DNA of 32,642 nt from Candidatus Saccharibacteria bacterium UBA6209 (GTDB lineage Bacteria > Patescibacteriota > Saccharimonadia > Saccharimonadales > Saccharimonadaceae), in contig CAJPKE010000005.1 in the NCBI GenBank assembly GCA_905370345.1, forward strand, positions 1 to 32,642. Reading direction: 5' to 3'. Of the stretch, positions 7,417 to 15,768 are shown piece by piece. Position 1 is the first letter of the stretch, and the number at the start of each line of letters is the position of its first letter. A program made the position numbers and the translations under genes. Below the pieces are notes generated by a model. That model was not told the origin of the DNA. It saw only the letters and a list, made by a program, of their open reading frames with translations, and did not search any database.

Positions 7417-9195
7417 ATGCGTGTTTCAGACCAGACAATTGAGAGCATTCTGAAACAAGGTGGGGTTGTTGATGAGCCGCAGCTTGCTGATTTGAAATTG
7501 ATCGCTGAACGGTCGAAGCAAACATTGCAAGAAACTGCTATTGAACAAAAAGTCATTTCTGAGGAAGATTTGACAAAGTTGATCGGCGATTATATCGGCG
7601 TGCCTTTCGTGCGAATTGAGCCAAAGGATATTCCCGAAGATATATTGAAACAAATTCCTGAACATATCGCACGCCAGTATAATGTTGTGCTTTTTGAGAA
7701 AAACGAGGACGACAGCTTGTCGCTTGCAATGGAAGACCCAGACGACGTGCAGGCGTTGAACTTTATTCAGAAAGAAATTGGCTACAACACTAAGGTTTTC
7801 CTAGCGACAAAAAGCAACATTTTGGACTGTTTGGAAAATTATCGCGGTAATATCAATGCCGAGCTTGACGAAGTTATTGCGGTGCAAAAAGACGTTTCTG
7901 CCGAAGACCAAAACGTTAGTCAAGATGATTTTGCGGAAAATTCACCAATTGCCCAAACCGTTAATTTGTTGCTGGAATATGCCATAAAATCCAACGCTTC
8001 CGACATTCACATTGAACCGCGCGAAGATTACGTTCAGGTTCGCTATCGAATTGACGGTGTTTTGAAAGAAGTTAACAAATTGCCACGAAACGTTCACGGC
8101 GCTTTGGTGAGCCGCATTAAAATTCTCTCCAATCTGAAAATTGACGAACGCCGCGTACCACAGGACGGCCGATTTAAGATAAAAGTTTCAGGAAAACAAT
8201 ACGCGCTTCGTGTGTCGACATTGCCAATTGCTGACGGCGAAAAAGTGGTTATGCGTATTTTGGACGAATCTAACCAGGCTGTTAAACTGGATCAGCTTGG
8301 CTATTGGGGTCTGTCGCTCGCAACCGTAAAAGACGCAATGGCTCAGCCGAACGGAATGATCCTGGTGACTGGACCAACTGGATCAGGAAAATCGACCAGC
8401 TTGTTTAGCGTTCTGTCTGAGCTTAATACTCCAGATGTCAATATTTCCACGATTGAAGACCCGGTGGAATATAAAATCCCAGGGGTCAATCAAACTCAGA
8501 CCAACGCCAAAGCCGGGATGACTTTCGCCTCAGGACTAAGGGCACTACTTCGCCAAGACCCAAATATCATCATGGTCGGAGAAATTCGCGATGGCGAAAC
8601 CGCAAACCTTGGCGTTCAGGCGGCGCTAACTGGACACTTGGTGTTCTCCACTCTACACACGAATAACGCTGCAACATGTTTGCCACGTCTGCTGGATATG
8701 GGAATTGAACCATTCTTGATTGCTTCGACCGTAAAGGCAGTGATTGGACAGCGACTAGTTAGGCGTCTGTGTATGAATTGCCGCCAAGAATACACTCCAA
8801 ACGAAGAAGAAATAAAGTATATCACCGAGATGTTTAAGATAAACACCGAGTCAATTAAAAAAATTCATAACCTCGAAGAACAGGCTCTTGAGGATAAAAT
8901 TGGCGGCGATACACCCATGGGATCAACAGATTCAGGAATTGAACGATTATGGAGGCCAAACCCAGAAGGCTGCGATGAGTGCGGACATAACGGATTCAAG
9001 GGGCGTGTTGGCATTTACGAGGTTCTTGGTATATCTATCCCTATCCAAAAAATGATTACCGCCAACGCCACCAGCAACGATATTCAAGATCAAGCGATTT
9101 CCGAAGGCATGGTGACAATGCAGATGGACGGACTTATTAAATCACTGCGCGGGATCACCACCGTGGACGAAGTTTTGAGGGCAACAAGGGAGTAA
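7417..9195 (+). CDS. pilB: Type IV pilus assembly ATPase PilB
   Basis: This hexameric ATPase of the GspE/PilB family powers extension of type IV pili. The N-terminal about 150 aa resemble MshEN/GspE-N domains. Walker A GPTGSGKST is at residues 319-327. The Asp box STIEDPVEY and Walker B IIMVGEIRDGETA follow, and the His box is HLVFSTLHTNNA. A zinc site is formed by CMNC and CDEC, separated by an acidic spacer of about 65 aa. The 592-aa length is normal. It leads pilB-pilC-pilM-pilN-pilO. No PilT retraction ATPase is in the window. GspE of type II secretion is the alternative, but the PilM/PilN/PilO neighbours favour a pilus. Confidence 0.94.
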   Translation: MRVSDQTIESILKQGGVVDEPQLADLKLIAERSKQTLQETAIEQKVISEEDLTKLIGDYIGVPFVRIEPKDIPEDILKQIPEHIARQYNVVLFEKNEDDSLSLAMEDPDDVQALNFIQKEIGYNTKVFLATKSNILDCLENYRGNINAELDEVIAVQKDVSAEDQNVSQDDFAENSPIAQTVNLLLEYAIKSNASDIHIEPREDYVQVRYRIDGVLKEVNKLPRNVHGALVSRIKILSNLKIDERRVPQDGRFKIKVSGKQYALRVSTLPIADGEKVVMRILDESNQAVKLDQLGYWGLSLATVKDAMAQPNGMILVTGPTGSGKSTSLFSVLSELNTPDVNISTIEDPVEYKIPGVNQTQTNAKAGMTFASGLRALLRQDPNIIMVGEIRDGETANLGVQAALTGHLVFSTLHTNNAATCLPRLLDMGIEPFLIASTVKAVIGQRLVRRLCMNCRQEYTPNEEEIKYITEMFKINTESIKKIHNLEEQALEDKIGGDTPMGSTDSGIERLWRPNPEGCDECGHNGFKGRVGIYEVLGISIPIQKMITANATSNDIQDQAISEGMVTMQMDGLIKSLRGITTVDEVLRATRE

Positions 9196-9199
9196 CATT

Positions 9200-10426
9200 A
9201 TGCCAATTTTTGAATATTTGCTTGTCAATAAAAAGAAAGAGACCGTCTCTTCAACGATTGAAGCAGCCGACAAACTATCTGCCATTAACAATTTGAGGTC
9301 ACGCGGACAATTGATAAAAATTGAAGAAAAAGGCGCAAAAAAAGAGCTTAGTTTTTCTTTCGGCAAGAAAAAGAAAGGTGCCAAGACTGAAGAATTGGTG
9401 ATGTTTACTCGTCAATTAAGCGCCATGGTTTCAGCTGGCGTTCCTATTCTTCGTTCCCTTAACTCTATGGCAAAACACGCCGAAAGCGCCAATTTCCAAG
9501 ACACGATCAACGCCGTTATTAAAGACATTGAAGGCGGTATGTCTTTCGCGGATGCCCTGAGCAAACACCCAGAAACCTTCAATGATATTTACGTGAACAT
9601 GGTTGCTGCGGGTGAAACTGGAGGTATTTTGGATGATATCTTAAAGCGCCTAGCCCTTCAGCAGGAAAAAAACTCATCCATGAAGAAAAAAATTAAAGGC
9701 GCCATGACATATCCAATTGTCCTTTTAATCATTACGATTATTGCCTTCTTTATCCTGATGATCTTCATTATTCCAGTCATCGGTAAAACCATTAAAGACA
9801 TGGGCGGACCTGACGCCAAATTGCCACTTCTTACTGAGATTATGCTCGGAATTAGCGATTTTGTAGTGTCGTTTTGGTATATAATCATTCCAATATTTGT
9901 CGGAAGTATTTGGCTATTGATTCGCTACATTAAAACCCCAAAAGGTCGCGTAAAATTTCACAATATCATCATCAAAGTTCCAGCTGTCGGTCCAATTGTT
10001 AAGAAGGTGGCAATCGCCCGCTTTACTCGAACCTTCTCCGCCCTTATCGGTGCGGGCGTGGCTGTGCTTGAAGCATTAGACGTAACTTCGCGCGCCGTCG
10101 GAAATGTCGCTTACGAAAAGTCCCTAAAAGAAGCCACTAAGCGAGTCCAAAACGGTGAAGTCTTGTCAAAAATTATCGCCGAACGAGATGATTTATATCC
10201 GCCGATTGTTGCGCAAATGTTATCTGTCGGTGAGGAAACTGGACAAACAGACAAGGTTCTGATTAAAGTCGCTGACTTTTACGAGGAAGAAGTTGACACC
10301 GCGATTGACGGCGTTAGCTCTATCATTGAGCCAGTTATGATTGTCGCAATGGGCGTCGTTATTGCCCTGGTGGCGGTCAGTGTTATGGGTCCAATTACAA
10401 GTATGGCGGGTCAAGTTAAGGAATAA
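9200..10426 (+). CDS. pilC: Type IV pilus inner-membrane platform protein PilC
   Basis: This polytopic platform protein couples PilB to pilin subunits. It contains two T2SSF domains. The first has FTRQLSAMVSAGVPILRSLNSMA and a MVAAGETGGILDDIL motif, and the second has FTRTFSALIGAGVAVLEAL and MLSVGEETGQTDKVL. Hydrophobic segments follow the first domain (about residues 170-195 and 215-240) and lie at the C-terminus (about 375-400). The 408-aa length is typical. It starts 4 bases after pilB with AAGGGAG as ribosome site. It is clearly part of the pilus operon. Confidence 0.94.
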   Translation: MPIFEYLLVNKKKETVSSTIEAADKLSAINNLRSRGQLIKIEEKGAKKELSFSFGKKKKGAKTEELVMFTRQLSAMVSAGVPILRSLNSMAKHAESANFQDTINAVIKDIEGGMSFADALSKHPETFNDIYVNMVAAGETGGILDDILKRLALQQEKNSSMKKKIKGAMTYPIVLLIITIIAFFILMIFIIPVIGKTIKDMGGPDAKLPLLTEIMLGISDFVVSFWYIIIPIFVGSIWLLIRYIKTPKGRVKFHNIIIKVPAVGPIVKKVAIARFTRTFSALIGAGVAVLEALDVTSRAVGNVAYEKSLKEATKRVQNGEVLSKIIAERDDLYPPIVAQMLSVGEETGQTDKVLIKVADFYEEEVDTAIDGVSSIIEPVMIVAMGVVIALVAVSVMGPITSMAGQVKE

Positions 10427-10449
10427 TAGTTTTTCAAAAAAGCTTATGC

Positions 10450-10455
10450 TATAAT
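10450..10455 (+). promoter_or_regulatory. Extended -10 promoter inside the pil operon, before pilM
   Basis: TGCTATAAT (extended -10) lies in the 57-base gap between pilC and pilM. It predicts a start near 10462 and a leader of about 22 nt with the ribosome site AGGTGG at 10466-10471. pilMNO could thus be transcribed apart from pilBC. Confidence 0.6.
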
Positions 10456-10483
10456 ACTGACATATAGGTGGGAAAATAATAAC

Positions 10484-11536
10484 GTGTCGAGCATATTTTA
10501 TAGAAAAAAACCAATTATCGGTCTAGATATCAGCCGAACAAGCATAAAAGTAATGTCGATTGACAGAAATCGGATGCTGGTTCATGGGTATGGATCGATT
10601 AACCTCGATTCTCAAAAAAGCGACGGAAATTCTACAGACAACACTGAATATTTGGCGCAGAATATCAAAACGTTATTGAAGAAAAACGTCGTAGGACAAA
10701 TTAATAGCAACCGCGTGGCGCTGGGCATACCAACCAACCGAACATTCTCGCGGACATTCAGCTTACCTGTGAAAGAAGAAAGCAATATTCGCAGTGCGGT
10801 AAATCTAGAAGCCGAACAATACATTCCAGCTCCGTTAGATTCTCTTTATTTGGACTATCGAATCATCAATCGCACGAAAGATGAACTTAGTGTGCTAATG
10901 TGTGCTGCACCGAAGAAAATGATCGACAGCATGTTAGACGCCACAAAACAATGTGGTCTGGAAGTTGCAATAATTGAGCCGAACATCAGCGCAATCGCTA
11001 GGCTTCTGAAGCGCACAGAAGAAGGAATGCTTCCTACTGTTATTGTCGACATAGGCACATCAACTACAGATATCGCGATTCTAGATTCTGATATACGTGT
11101 GACGGGCGGCTTAAATGTTGGCGGCTATTCACTCACCTTAAATTTAGCTAAAAAAATGAATGTACCAATTGAAACAGCTCATCAATTTAAGGTATTAAAC
11201 GGATTAAATCCTGGACCAAGGCAAGCCAGAATCGCAGGAGCCTTGCACCCAAGTTTGGAAAAAATGACCAACGAAGTTAAGCGCGTTATGCGATATTACA
11301 CAGACCGTTTCCCTGATGAGAAAAAAATCGAGCAAATTCTCATAGTTGGCGGCGGCGGTAACCTTCCAGGAATTGGTGATTTTTTTACAAACGAGCTATT
11401 AATGCCAGCGCGCGTGGCAAGTCCATGGCAAATGCTCAATTTCGATGGACTAGAGCAGCCGGCAAAGCAACTTCGCTCCCAGCTGTCACCAGTTGCGGGA
11501 CTAGCCTTAATCAAGCAGGAGGATATTTATGATTAA
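10484..11536 (+). CDS. pilM: Type IV pilus assembly protein PilM
   Basis: This actin-like cytoplasmic protein of 350 aa binds the N-terminus of PilN and links the ATPase side to the inner-membrane alignment complex. Visible ASKHA features are the first phosphate loop IIGLDISRTSIKVM (about 12-25), the second, VDIGTSTTDIAIL (about 188-200), and the adenosine motif ILIVGGGGNLPGI near residue 290. The start is GTG, with AGGTGG about 12 nt upstream, rather long spacing. The 3' end overlaps pilN by 8 bases and carries the pilN ribosome site AGGAGG. Confidence 0.92.
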   Translation: MSSIFYRKKPIIGLDISRTSIKVMSIDRNRMLVHGYGSINLDSQKSDGNSTDNTEYLAQNIKTLLKKNVVGQINSNRVALGIPTNRTFSRTFSLPVKEESNIRSAVNLEAEQYIPAPLDSLYLDYRIINRTKDELSVLMCAAPKKMIDSMLDATKQCGLEVAIIEPNISAIARLLKRTEEGMLPTVIVDIGTSTTDIAILDSDIRVTGGLNVGGYSLTLNLAKKMNVPIETAHQFKVLNGLNPGPRQARIAGALHPSLEKMTNEVKRVMRYYTDRFPDEKKIEQILIVGGGGNLPGIGDFFTNELLMPARVASPWQMLNFDGLEQPAKQLRSQLSPVAGLALIKQEDIYD

Positions 11537-12104
11537 CCTTCTCCCTCCTCAAGAAAAAAAGCAAATCAGCGCCGGACGAGTAAATGTCATCTTAAGACGA
11601 TACTGCATCATATCATTGATATTTGCAGGTTTGCTATTCTTAACTATTGGTGGATTTTATCTATTCTTAGAAAATAGCCGCACCTCAGCTCAAGCCAACA
11701 TCGACGAAGGAAATGCTAAGCTTGCTCAATACCAATCGACGCAAAAAGAAGTTAGCGAGTTTAAGAAAGACCTCGACTCAGCTAAGGCGATCATTAGCAA
11801 CGAGGCCCATTACTCTACAATTATCCCAAAAATTGCACAGTACATCCCATCAGGCATGGTTTTGGATTCTCTGACACTAGACACTTCAGCGTTAGATAAA
11901 CCATTGTCATTAACAGCTCTTGGAAAAAATAAAGATGACGCTATTCGAATAAAAACCAGCTTAGAAAAATCAGAAATATTTAGTGACGTTCACCTCGAGA
12001 CTGTTGTTTATAGCGACGGCAGCCAATCGTCAGACAAACCTGCAGATTATCCAATCACTATAACAATTAGCGTCACACCAAAGCCAGAGGTCTTAAAACA
12101 ATGA
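11529..12104 (+). CDS. pilN: Type IV pilus assembly protein PilN
   Basis: This bitopic inner-membrane protein has 191 aa. It begins with MINLLPPQEK, the conserved N-terminal PilM-binding motif of PilN. A single membrane helix is at about residues 27-49, and then a periplasmic-side coiled and ferredoxin-like part continues to the C-terminus. It starts 6 bases after an AGGAGG site. It ends in an ATGA overlap with pilO. In Saccharibacteria, which have no outer membrane, a PilMNO set would act as in Gram-positive pili; that is inference. Confidence 0.9.
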   Translation: MINLLPPQEKKQISAGRVNVILRRYCIISLIFAGLLFLTIGGFYLFLENSRTSAQANIDEGNAKLAQYQSTQKEVSEFKKDLDSAKAIISNEAHYSTIIPKIAQYIPSGMVLDSLTLDTSALDKPLSLTALGKNKDDAIRIKTSLEKSEIFSDVHLETVVYSDGSQSSDKPADYPITITISVTPKPEVLKQ

Positions 12105-12694
12105 AAAAAGTTCTAAATGCCAGTATCGCGCGAATTGTCCTGTCGTTATTATTGCTCATAATATTATCAGCAATGGTAGGACTAGTTATTTTCGCCTATT
12201 CATTCTTAAGTAAAACATCAGAAGAAGTTGGAAAAATGCAAACAGAAGCAACTGCAGTTGATGCAAAAATACAAAGTTTGCTAGCATCGAAATCTCAGCT
12301 CGACCGCAATTCCGACACAGTTAAAAAGGCAAAGAATATCGTCTCAGAATCGAAACTTTATCAATATCAAAATCAGATTATTCAGGATTTAAATACCTAC
12401 GCCGACCGCGCCGGCATTCCGATTAAAGCTTTCTCTTTCCAAAACGAACCAACAACTTCTGCTAAGACAGCGAAATCTAGCAAGCGGACACCCGCCAGCC
12501 CTGCTGGAGTGAAAAGCACTTTCGTATCAATTCAATTGGGAGATCATATAGATTACACGAAATTCCTACATTTCCTTAGTCTTATTGAAAAAAATGTCAC
12601 CCGAATGCAGCTTTTAGGCGTGTCAATTTCCAGAGGTGCAAATAATCATGAAATATCAATCCAATCACTTGAAGTAAAGGTTTATACACGATGA
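12101..12694 (+). CDS. pilO: Type IV pilus assembly protein PilO-like
   Basis: This bitopic membrane protein has 197 aa. A membrane helix lies at about residues 9-34, followed by a coiled-coil stretch (about 38-75) and a small globular C-terminal domain containing GIPIKAFSFQNEP. Sequence identity to PilO is weak by eye, and the call rests mostly on topology, size and position directly after pilN. It overlaps both neighbours by 4 bases (ATGA) and ends with TGA. PilO forms a heterodimer with PilN in known systems. Confidence 0.78.
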   Translation: MKKVLNASIARIVLSLLLLIILSAMVGLVIFAYSFLSKTSEEVGKMQTEATAVDAKIQSLLASKSQLDRNSDTVKKAKNIVSESKLYQYQNQIIQDLNTYADRAGIPIKAFSFQNEPTTSAKTAKSSKRTPASPAGVKSTFVSIQLGDHIDYTKFLHFLSLIEKNVTRMQLLGVSISRGANNHEISIQSLEVKVYTR

Positions 12695-12975
12695 GTCCAT
12701 CAATATCAGAACAGCTCGAACCAATCGTAAAATCACTATCCAAATTCCTGTGGCGATTTCATGTGATAATATATAGCGTTGTCGTAATCGGAGGCGTAGC
12801 AATCGCGATATTTCTTTTGAGTGGACTTTTAGCAGTTCCTACCGAAGAACCACAAACCGCATCAATAAGTTTTGACAAAAAAACCATGAAAATTATTAAA
12901 GACTTTCGACCATCAACTTCAGCAAACGACTCATTTAGTCTGCCAGCTGGTCGCTCCAATCCGTTTGCCGAATAG
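12691..12975 (+). CDS. Small membrane protein at the end of the pil operon
   Basis: This is a 94-aa protein with one membrane helix at about residues 25-48 and a short outside tail ending in PAGRSNPFAE. It overlaps pilO by 4 bases, so it belongs to the pilus operon. It sits where Gram-negative operons have pilP, and its RxNPF-type ending recalls the N-terminal region of PilP-like proteins. It has no PilP beta-domain and is not a clear homologue. I do not recognise the family. A structural accessory of the PilMNO complex is a reasonable guess, no more. Confidence 0.7.
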   Translation: MSPSISEQLEPIVKSLSKFLWRFHVIIYSVVVIGGVAIAIFLLSGLLAVPTEEPQTASISFDKKTMKIIKDFRPSTSANDSFSLPAGRSNPFAE

Positions 12976-12987
12976 AACGTAACCGTT

Positions 12988-12993
12988 TATAAT
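12988..12993 (+). promoter_or_regulatory. -10 box of the PRC-barrel gene (leaderless)
   Basis: A perfect TATAAT is separated by exactly 6 nt from the ATG at 13000. No ribosome site is visible, so the gene is predicted to be read as a leaderless mRNA independent of the pil operon. Confidence 0.6.
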
Positions 12994-12999
12994 ATAGTT

Positions 13000-13587
13000 A
13001 TGCTTATATCCGCAGATCGCTTCCTTGATATTCCCGTCATGAGTCTTCAGACGGGCTCCGAACTGGCGCGAACATCGCGAGAAATTATCAATCCGAAGAA
13101 TTTGTCTATAATCGCATATGAGCTCGAGGGGCGACTTTTGGACCAACATCCTAGTTTACTTCGCGTTGACGATGTCAGAGAAATTGGGCCGCTCGGTATG
13201 ATTATTGATTCAACCGATGAGATCATAGGCATTGATGATGTTATTGCTATAAAAGAAATTTATGAAATCAATTTTGCATTAAAAGACAAGTTGGTTATTG
13301 ATGAAAAAAATAAGAAAATCGGAAAAGTTATCGGATACACGTTGGCGGCTGGGAATTTTATTATACAACAGCTCCGAATTCGGCGACCGTTCTTGAAAAG
13401 TTTTGGCGACACAGAGCTACTTATTCATCGTTCTCAGATTATAAAAGTAACCGATGATAAAATTGTTGTAAAATCAGCAACTATCTCGCACGTAGCCGAA
13501 AAAACACCTATTCCGCAGATAAATTCATACGAAAATCCATTCCGCAAGCAGCCTCGTCCACAACCAGAATCTACAAAAGTTGATTAA
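13000..13587 (+). CDS. PRC-barrel domain protein
   Basis: This is a 195-aa protein with no signal peptide or membrane helix. Two stretches read as PRC-barrel folds: MLISADRFLDIPVMSLQTGSELA up to DDVREIGPLGMIIDS, and a second with LVIDEKNKKIGKVIGYTL up to DTELLIHRSQIIKVTDDKIVV. PRC barrels occur in RimM and photosynthetic reaction centre H subunits and mediate protein or RNA contacts. The C-terminal about 30 aa are Pro-rich and look unfolded. It is 24 bases downstream of the pil operon but has its own promoter. Its stop overlaps the recX stop in convergent orientation. The specific role is unknown. Confidence 0.75.
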   Translation: MLISADRFLDIPVMSLQTGSELARTSREIINPKNLSIIAYELEGRLLDQHPSLLRVDDVREIGPLGMIIDSTDEIIGIDDVIAIKEIYEINFALKDKLVIDEKNKKIGKVIGYTLAAGNFIIQQLRIRRPFLKSFGDTELLIHRSQIIKVTDDKIVVKSATISHVAEKTPIPQINSYENPFRKQPRPQPESTKVD

Positions 13588-14237
13588 TCTTTTGGGTTTT
13601 CAAGAGCCTTCTTAATGTCGTCGTAAGAAAAACCCTGCCTAGCCAAATATTGCATAAGCTTCTGCTGATCGCTATATCGATAACGTTTTTTCGCAATAAT
13701 CTTCCGCAATTCCTCGTCATCAGAGCGAATATTCTCTTTAACTAACGACTCAATCGTTGTATTATCAATTCCCTTTTGCGCCAACTCCAGCTTCAAGCGA
13801 CGAATACTGGCACCTTTTTTCATGAACCGCTGCTCAAACCAAAATCGAGCAAATTTTTCATCGTCCAAATATTTTTTCTCAATAAGACGACCTAAGACGC
13901 ACTCAGTAATCTCCGGCTTCACTCCGGGACGTTCAATAATTTTTCCAGTTTTCGCTGAACGTCGACGAGTGGCTAGTGTTTTCCGACGCAGATAATCGCG
14001 CACTTCTTTGATGGCTCGCGGACGCATTAAGCAGTACTCTATAGACCTAGCATACAACTTGCCAAACTGGCTATCGTCTTCTAGCTTCGAAATTTCCTCT
14101 TCCGTATATTCGCGACCAATCTTAATGCCTAGTTCGCCGACCTGAAATACGTCCAAGCTAAAACGATATTTCCCGTCAACACTTACATTGACACGATTTT
14201 TATCACGAGCCTGAAGAGAAATATCAGTGATTTTCAT
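13584..14237 (-). CDS. recX: Recombination regulator RecX
   Basis: RecX binds RecA filaments and limits or modulates their activity. The 217-aa protein has an N-terminal segment of about 55 aa with VSVDGKYRFSLDVF. Three-helix RecX repeats follow: ARSIEYCLMRPRAIKEVRDYLRRK, YLDDEKFARFWFEQRFMKKGASIRRLKLELAQKGI, and a last one near LMQYLARQGFSYDDIKKAL. An extra basic loop (about residues 90-110) lies between the first two repeats. It is 11 bases downstream of recA on the same strand, the usual recA-recX order, and is probably cotranscribed. Confidence 0.9.
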   Translation of the reverse strand: MKITDISLQARDKNRVNVSVDGKYRFSLDVFQVGELGIKIGREYTEEEISKLEDDSQFGKLYARSIEYCLMRPRAIKEVRDYLRRKTLATRRRSAKTGKIIERPGVKPEITECVLGRLIEKKYLDDEKFARFWFEQRFMKKGASIRRLKLELAQKGIDNTTIESLVKENIRSDDEELRKIIAKKRYRYSDQQKLMQYLARQGFSYDDIKKALENPKD

Positions 14238-14248
14238 CTATTTTTGAA

Positions 14249-15304
14249 TTAGCTTTCCGCTTCCTTCACTTTATCACGTACTTTCTGATCAATTTCCGCC
14301 AAAACCTCAGGATTTTCCTTCAAATAAGTCTTCGTCTTGTCACGCCCTTGACCAATCGTTTCGCCGTTATATTTATAAAACGCACCCGACTTTTCAACTA
14401 TACCGTGCGTTGCCGCCAAGTCCAGAATATCGCCAGTTTTACTAATTCCCTCGTTGTACATAATGTCAAATTCAGCCACGCGGAACGGCGGTGCGATCTT
14501 ATTTTTCACGACCTTAATTTTCGTGCGGTTACCAATAATATCATCGCCGACTTTGATTTGACCAATTCGACGAATATCAATTCGCTGCGATGCGTAAAAT
14601 TTCAACGCATTGCCGCCAGTTGTCGTTTCAGGATTACCAAACATCACGCCAATTTTCATACGAATCTGATTGATAAAGATCACCGTGGCTTTTGATTTAT
14701 TGATAATTCCCGTCAATTTACGTAGAGCCTGACTCATCAATCGAGCCTGAAGACCCATATGAGAATCGCCCATATCGCCATCAATTTCAGCCTGTGGCGT
14801 CAAGGCAGCCACCGAGTCAACTATCACCAAATCCACCGCATTCGAACGAACCAACGTCTCCGTAATTTCCAATGCTTGCTCGCCGTTATCTGGCTGAGAA
14901 ACCAACAAATTTTCCGTGTCCACACCCAGACGCTTAGCGTATGCTGGATCGAGAGCGTGCTCGGCGTCAATAAACGCTGCCGTTCCGCCCTGCTTCTGAA
15001 TTTCTGCAATAGCGTGAAGCGTCAATGTTGTCTTACCCGAACTTTCTGGACCATAGATTTCTATGATACGACCTTTTGGATATCCGCCACCGAGCGCCAA
15101 ATCCAAACTCAAAGCACCAGAAGGAATTACTTCAACATCGACTTTATGAGCCTCGCCCAATTTCATAATTGATCCGTCGCCAAACTGCTTGGTGATTTGA
15201 TCCATTGCTAGACCAAGCGCCTTAAGCTTACCTTCATCAACTTTTTTATCCGATGCCTGACTTGACTTTTCTGGATTTACTGTTTTACTGTCTGATTTTG
15301 CCAT
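14249..15304 (-). CDS. recA: Recombinase RecA
   Basis: RecA forms filaments on single-stranded DNA and carries out homology search and strand exchange. The Walker A motif GPESSGKTT is at residues 85-93. Further signatures are IDAEHALDPAYAKRLGV, VIVDSVAAL, the L1 loop region MGDSHMGLQARLMSQALRKL, and FINQIRMKIGVMFGNPETTTGGNALKFYAS. The 351-aa length is normal and there is no intein. The leader is about 21 nt with a strong ribosome site (AAGGAGGGA). I saw no LexA-type SOS box. The prepilin gene is divergent from it. In this neighbourhood RecA may serve both repair and integration of imported DNA. Confidence 0.97.
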   Translation of the reverse strand: MAKSDSKTVNPEKSSQASDKKVDEGKLKALGLAMDQITKQFGDGSIMKLGEAHKVDVEVIPSGALSLDLALGGGYPKGRIIEIYGPESSGKTTLTLHAIAEIQKQGGTAAFIDAEHALDPAYAKRLGVDTENLLVSQPDNGEQALEITETLVRSNAVDLVIVDSVAALTPQAEIDGDMGDSHMGLQARLMSQALRKLTGIINKSKATVIFINQIRMKIGVMFGNPETTTGGNALKFYASQRIDIRRIGQIKVGDDIIGNRTKIKVVKNKIAPPFRVAEFDIMYNEGISKTGDILDLAATHGIVEKSGAFYKYNGETIGQGRDKTKTYLKENPEVLAEIDQKVRDKVKEAES

Positions 15305-15331
15305 AGCATTCCCTCCTTAGTTACTTCCTTT

Positions 15332-15337
15332 ATTATA
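15332..15337 (-). promoter_or_regulatory. -10 box of recA
   Basis: TATAAT on the - strand predicts a leader of about 21 nt that carries the AAGGAGGGA ribosome site. In contrast to many neighbours this gene is leadered. No clear -35 and no SOS operator was recognised. Confidence 0.6.
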
Positions 15338-15358
15338 CCGATTTGTCGCAAGATTTGC

Positions 15359-15364
15359 TATAAT
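15359..15364 (+). promoter_or_regulatory. Extended -10 of the prepilin gene (near-leaderless)
   Basis: TGCTATAAT is separated by 7 nt from the ATG at 15372, giving a 0-1 nt leader. The two divergent promoters (recA, prepilin) share a 67-base gap. Confidence 0.6.
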
Positions 15365-15371
15365 TACATTC

Positions 15372-15764
15372 ATGAATAAGCGAAACGGTTTCACTATTAT
15401 TGAACTTTTGGTTGTAGCAACTTTCTTGATTATCATCGCAATCTTAGGTTTCTCACAATATACAAAATTGACCAACGAATCAAACAATGCCAAAAAACGC
15501 ACCGCGATTAACGCCATGCATTACAGCCTGGAAGAAGGTTTTTACGTTAAAAATGGCTATTACCCAGAGAAGTTAGAAGAAGGCACGCTTCCGACTATGG
15601 ATCCCGCGTTGTTAAAAGATCCACAAGGTAAGAAAATTGGCGAAAAAGACAGCAGTTATCGTTATGAATCTTCAAATTGTAATGACGGAAAATGTAAGTC
15701 GTACAAACTTGTCGCGACGCTTGTCGATGAAGATGACTATATAAAAGAAAGTCGCCACAAATAG
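15372..15764 (+). CDS. Type IV prepilin-like protein
   Basis: This is a 130-aa protein with a class III prepilin leader: MNKRNG is cut before Phe7, leaving FTIIELLVVATFLIIIAIL, with the conserved Glu at mature position 5. The hydrophobic helix and the following NAKKRTAINAMHYSLEEGFYVKNGYYPE resemble GspG/PilA-like and com pseudopilins. Two cysteines near the C-terminus (SSNCNDGKC) could form the D-loop disulfide. It is separate from the pil operon and divergent from recA. It could be a major or minor pilin, or a DNA-uptake pilin; sequence alone does not decide. The prepilin peptidase is not in this window. Confidence 0.87.
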   Translation: MNKRNGFTIIELLVVATFLIIIAILGFSQYTKLTNESNNAKKRTAINAMHYSLEEGFYVKNGYYPEKLEEGTLPTMDPALLKDPQGKKIGEKDSSYRYESSNCNDGKCKSYKLVATLVDEDDYIKESRHK

Positions 15765-15768
15765 TTAG

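Noticed and set aside
12691..12975. The 94-aa protein as true PilP
   Set aside because: It lacks the beta-sandwich domain and the lipoprotein signal of PilP; only its position and tail are similar.
15305..15371. SOS box in the recA upstream region
   Set aside because: I found no LexA-type palindrome of either the Gram-negative or the Gram-positive kind.
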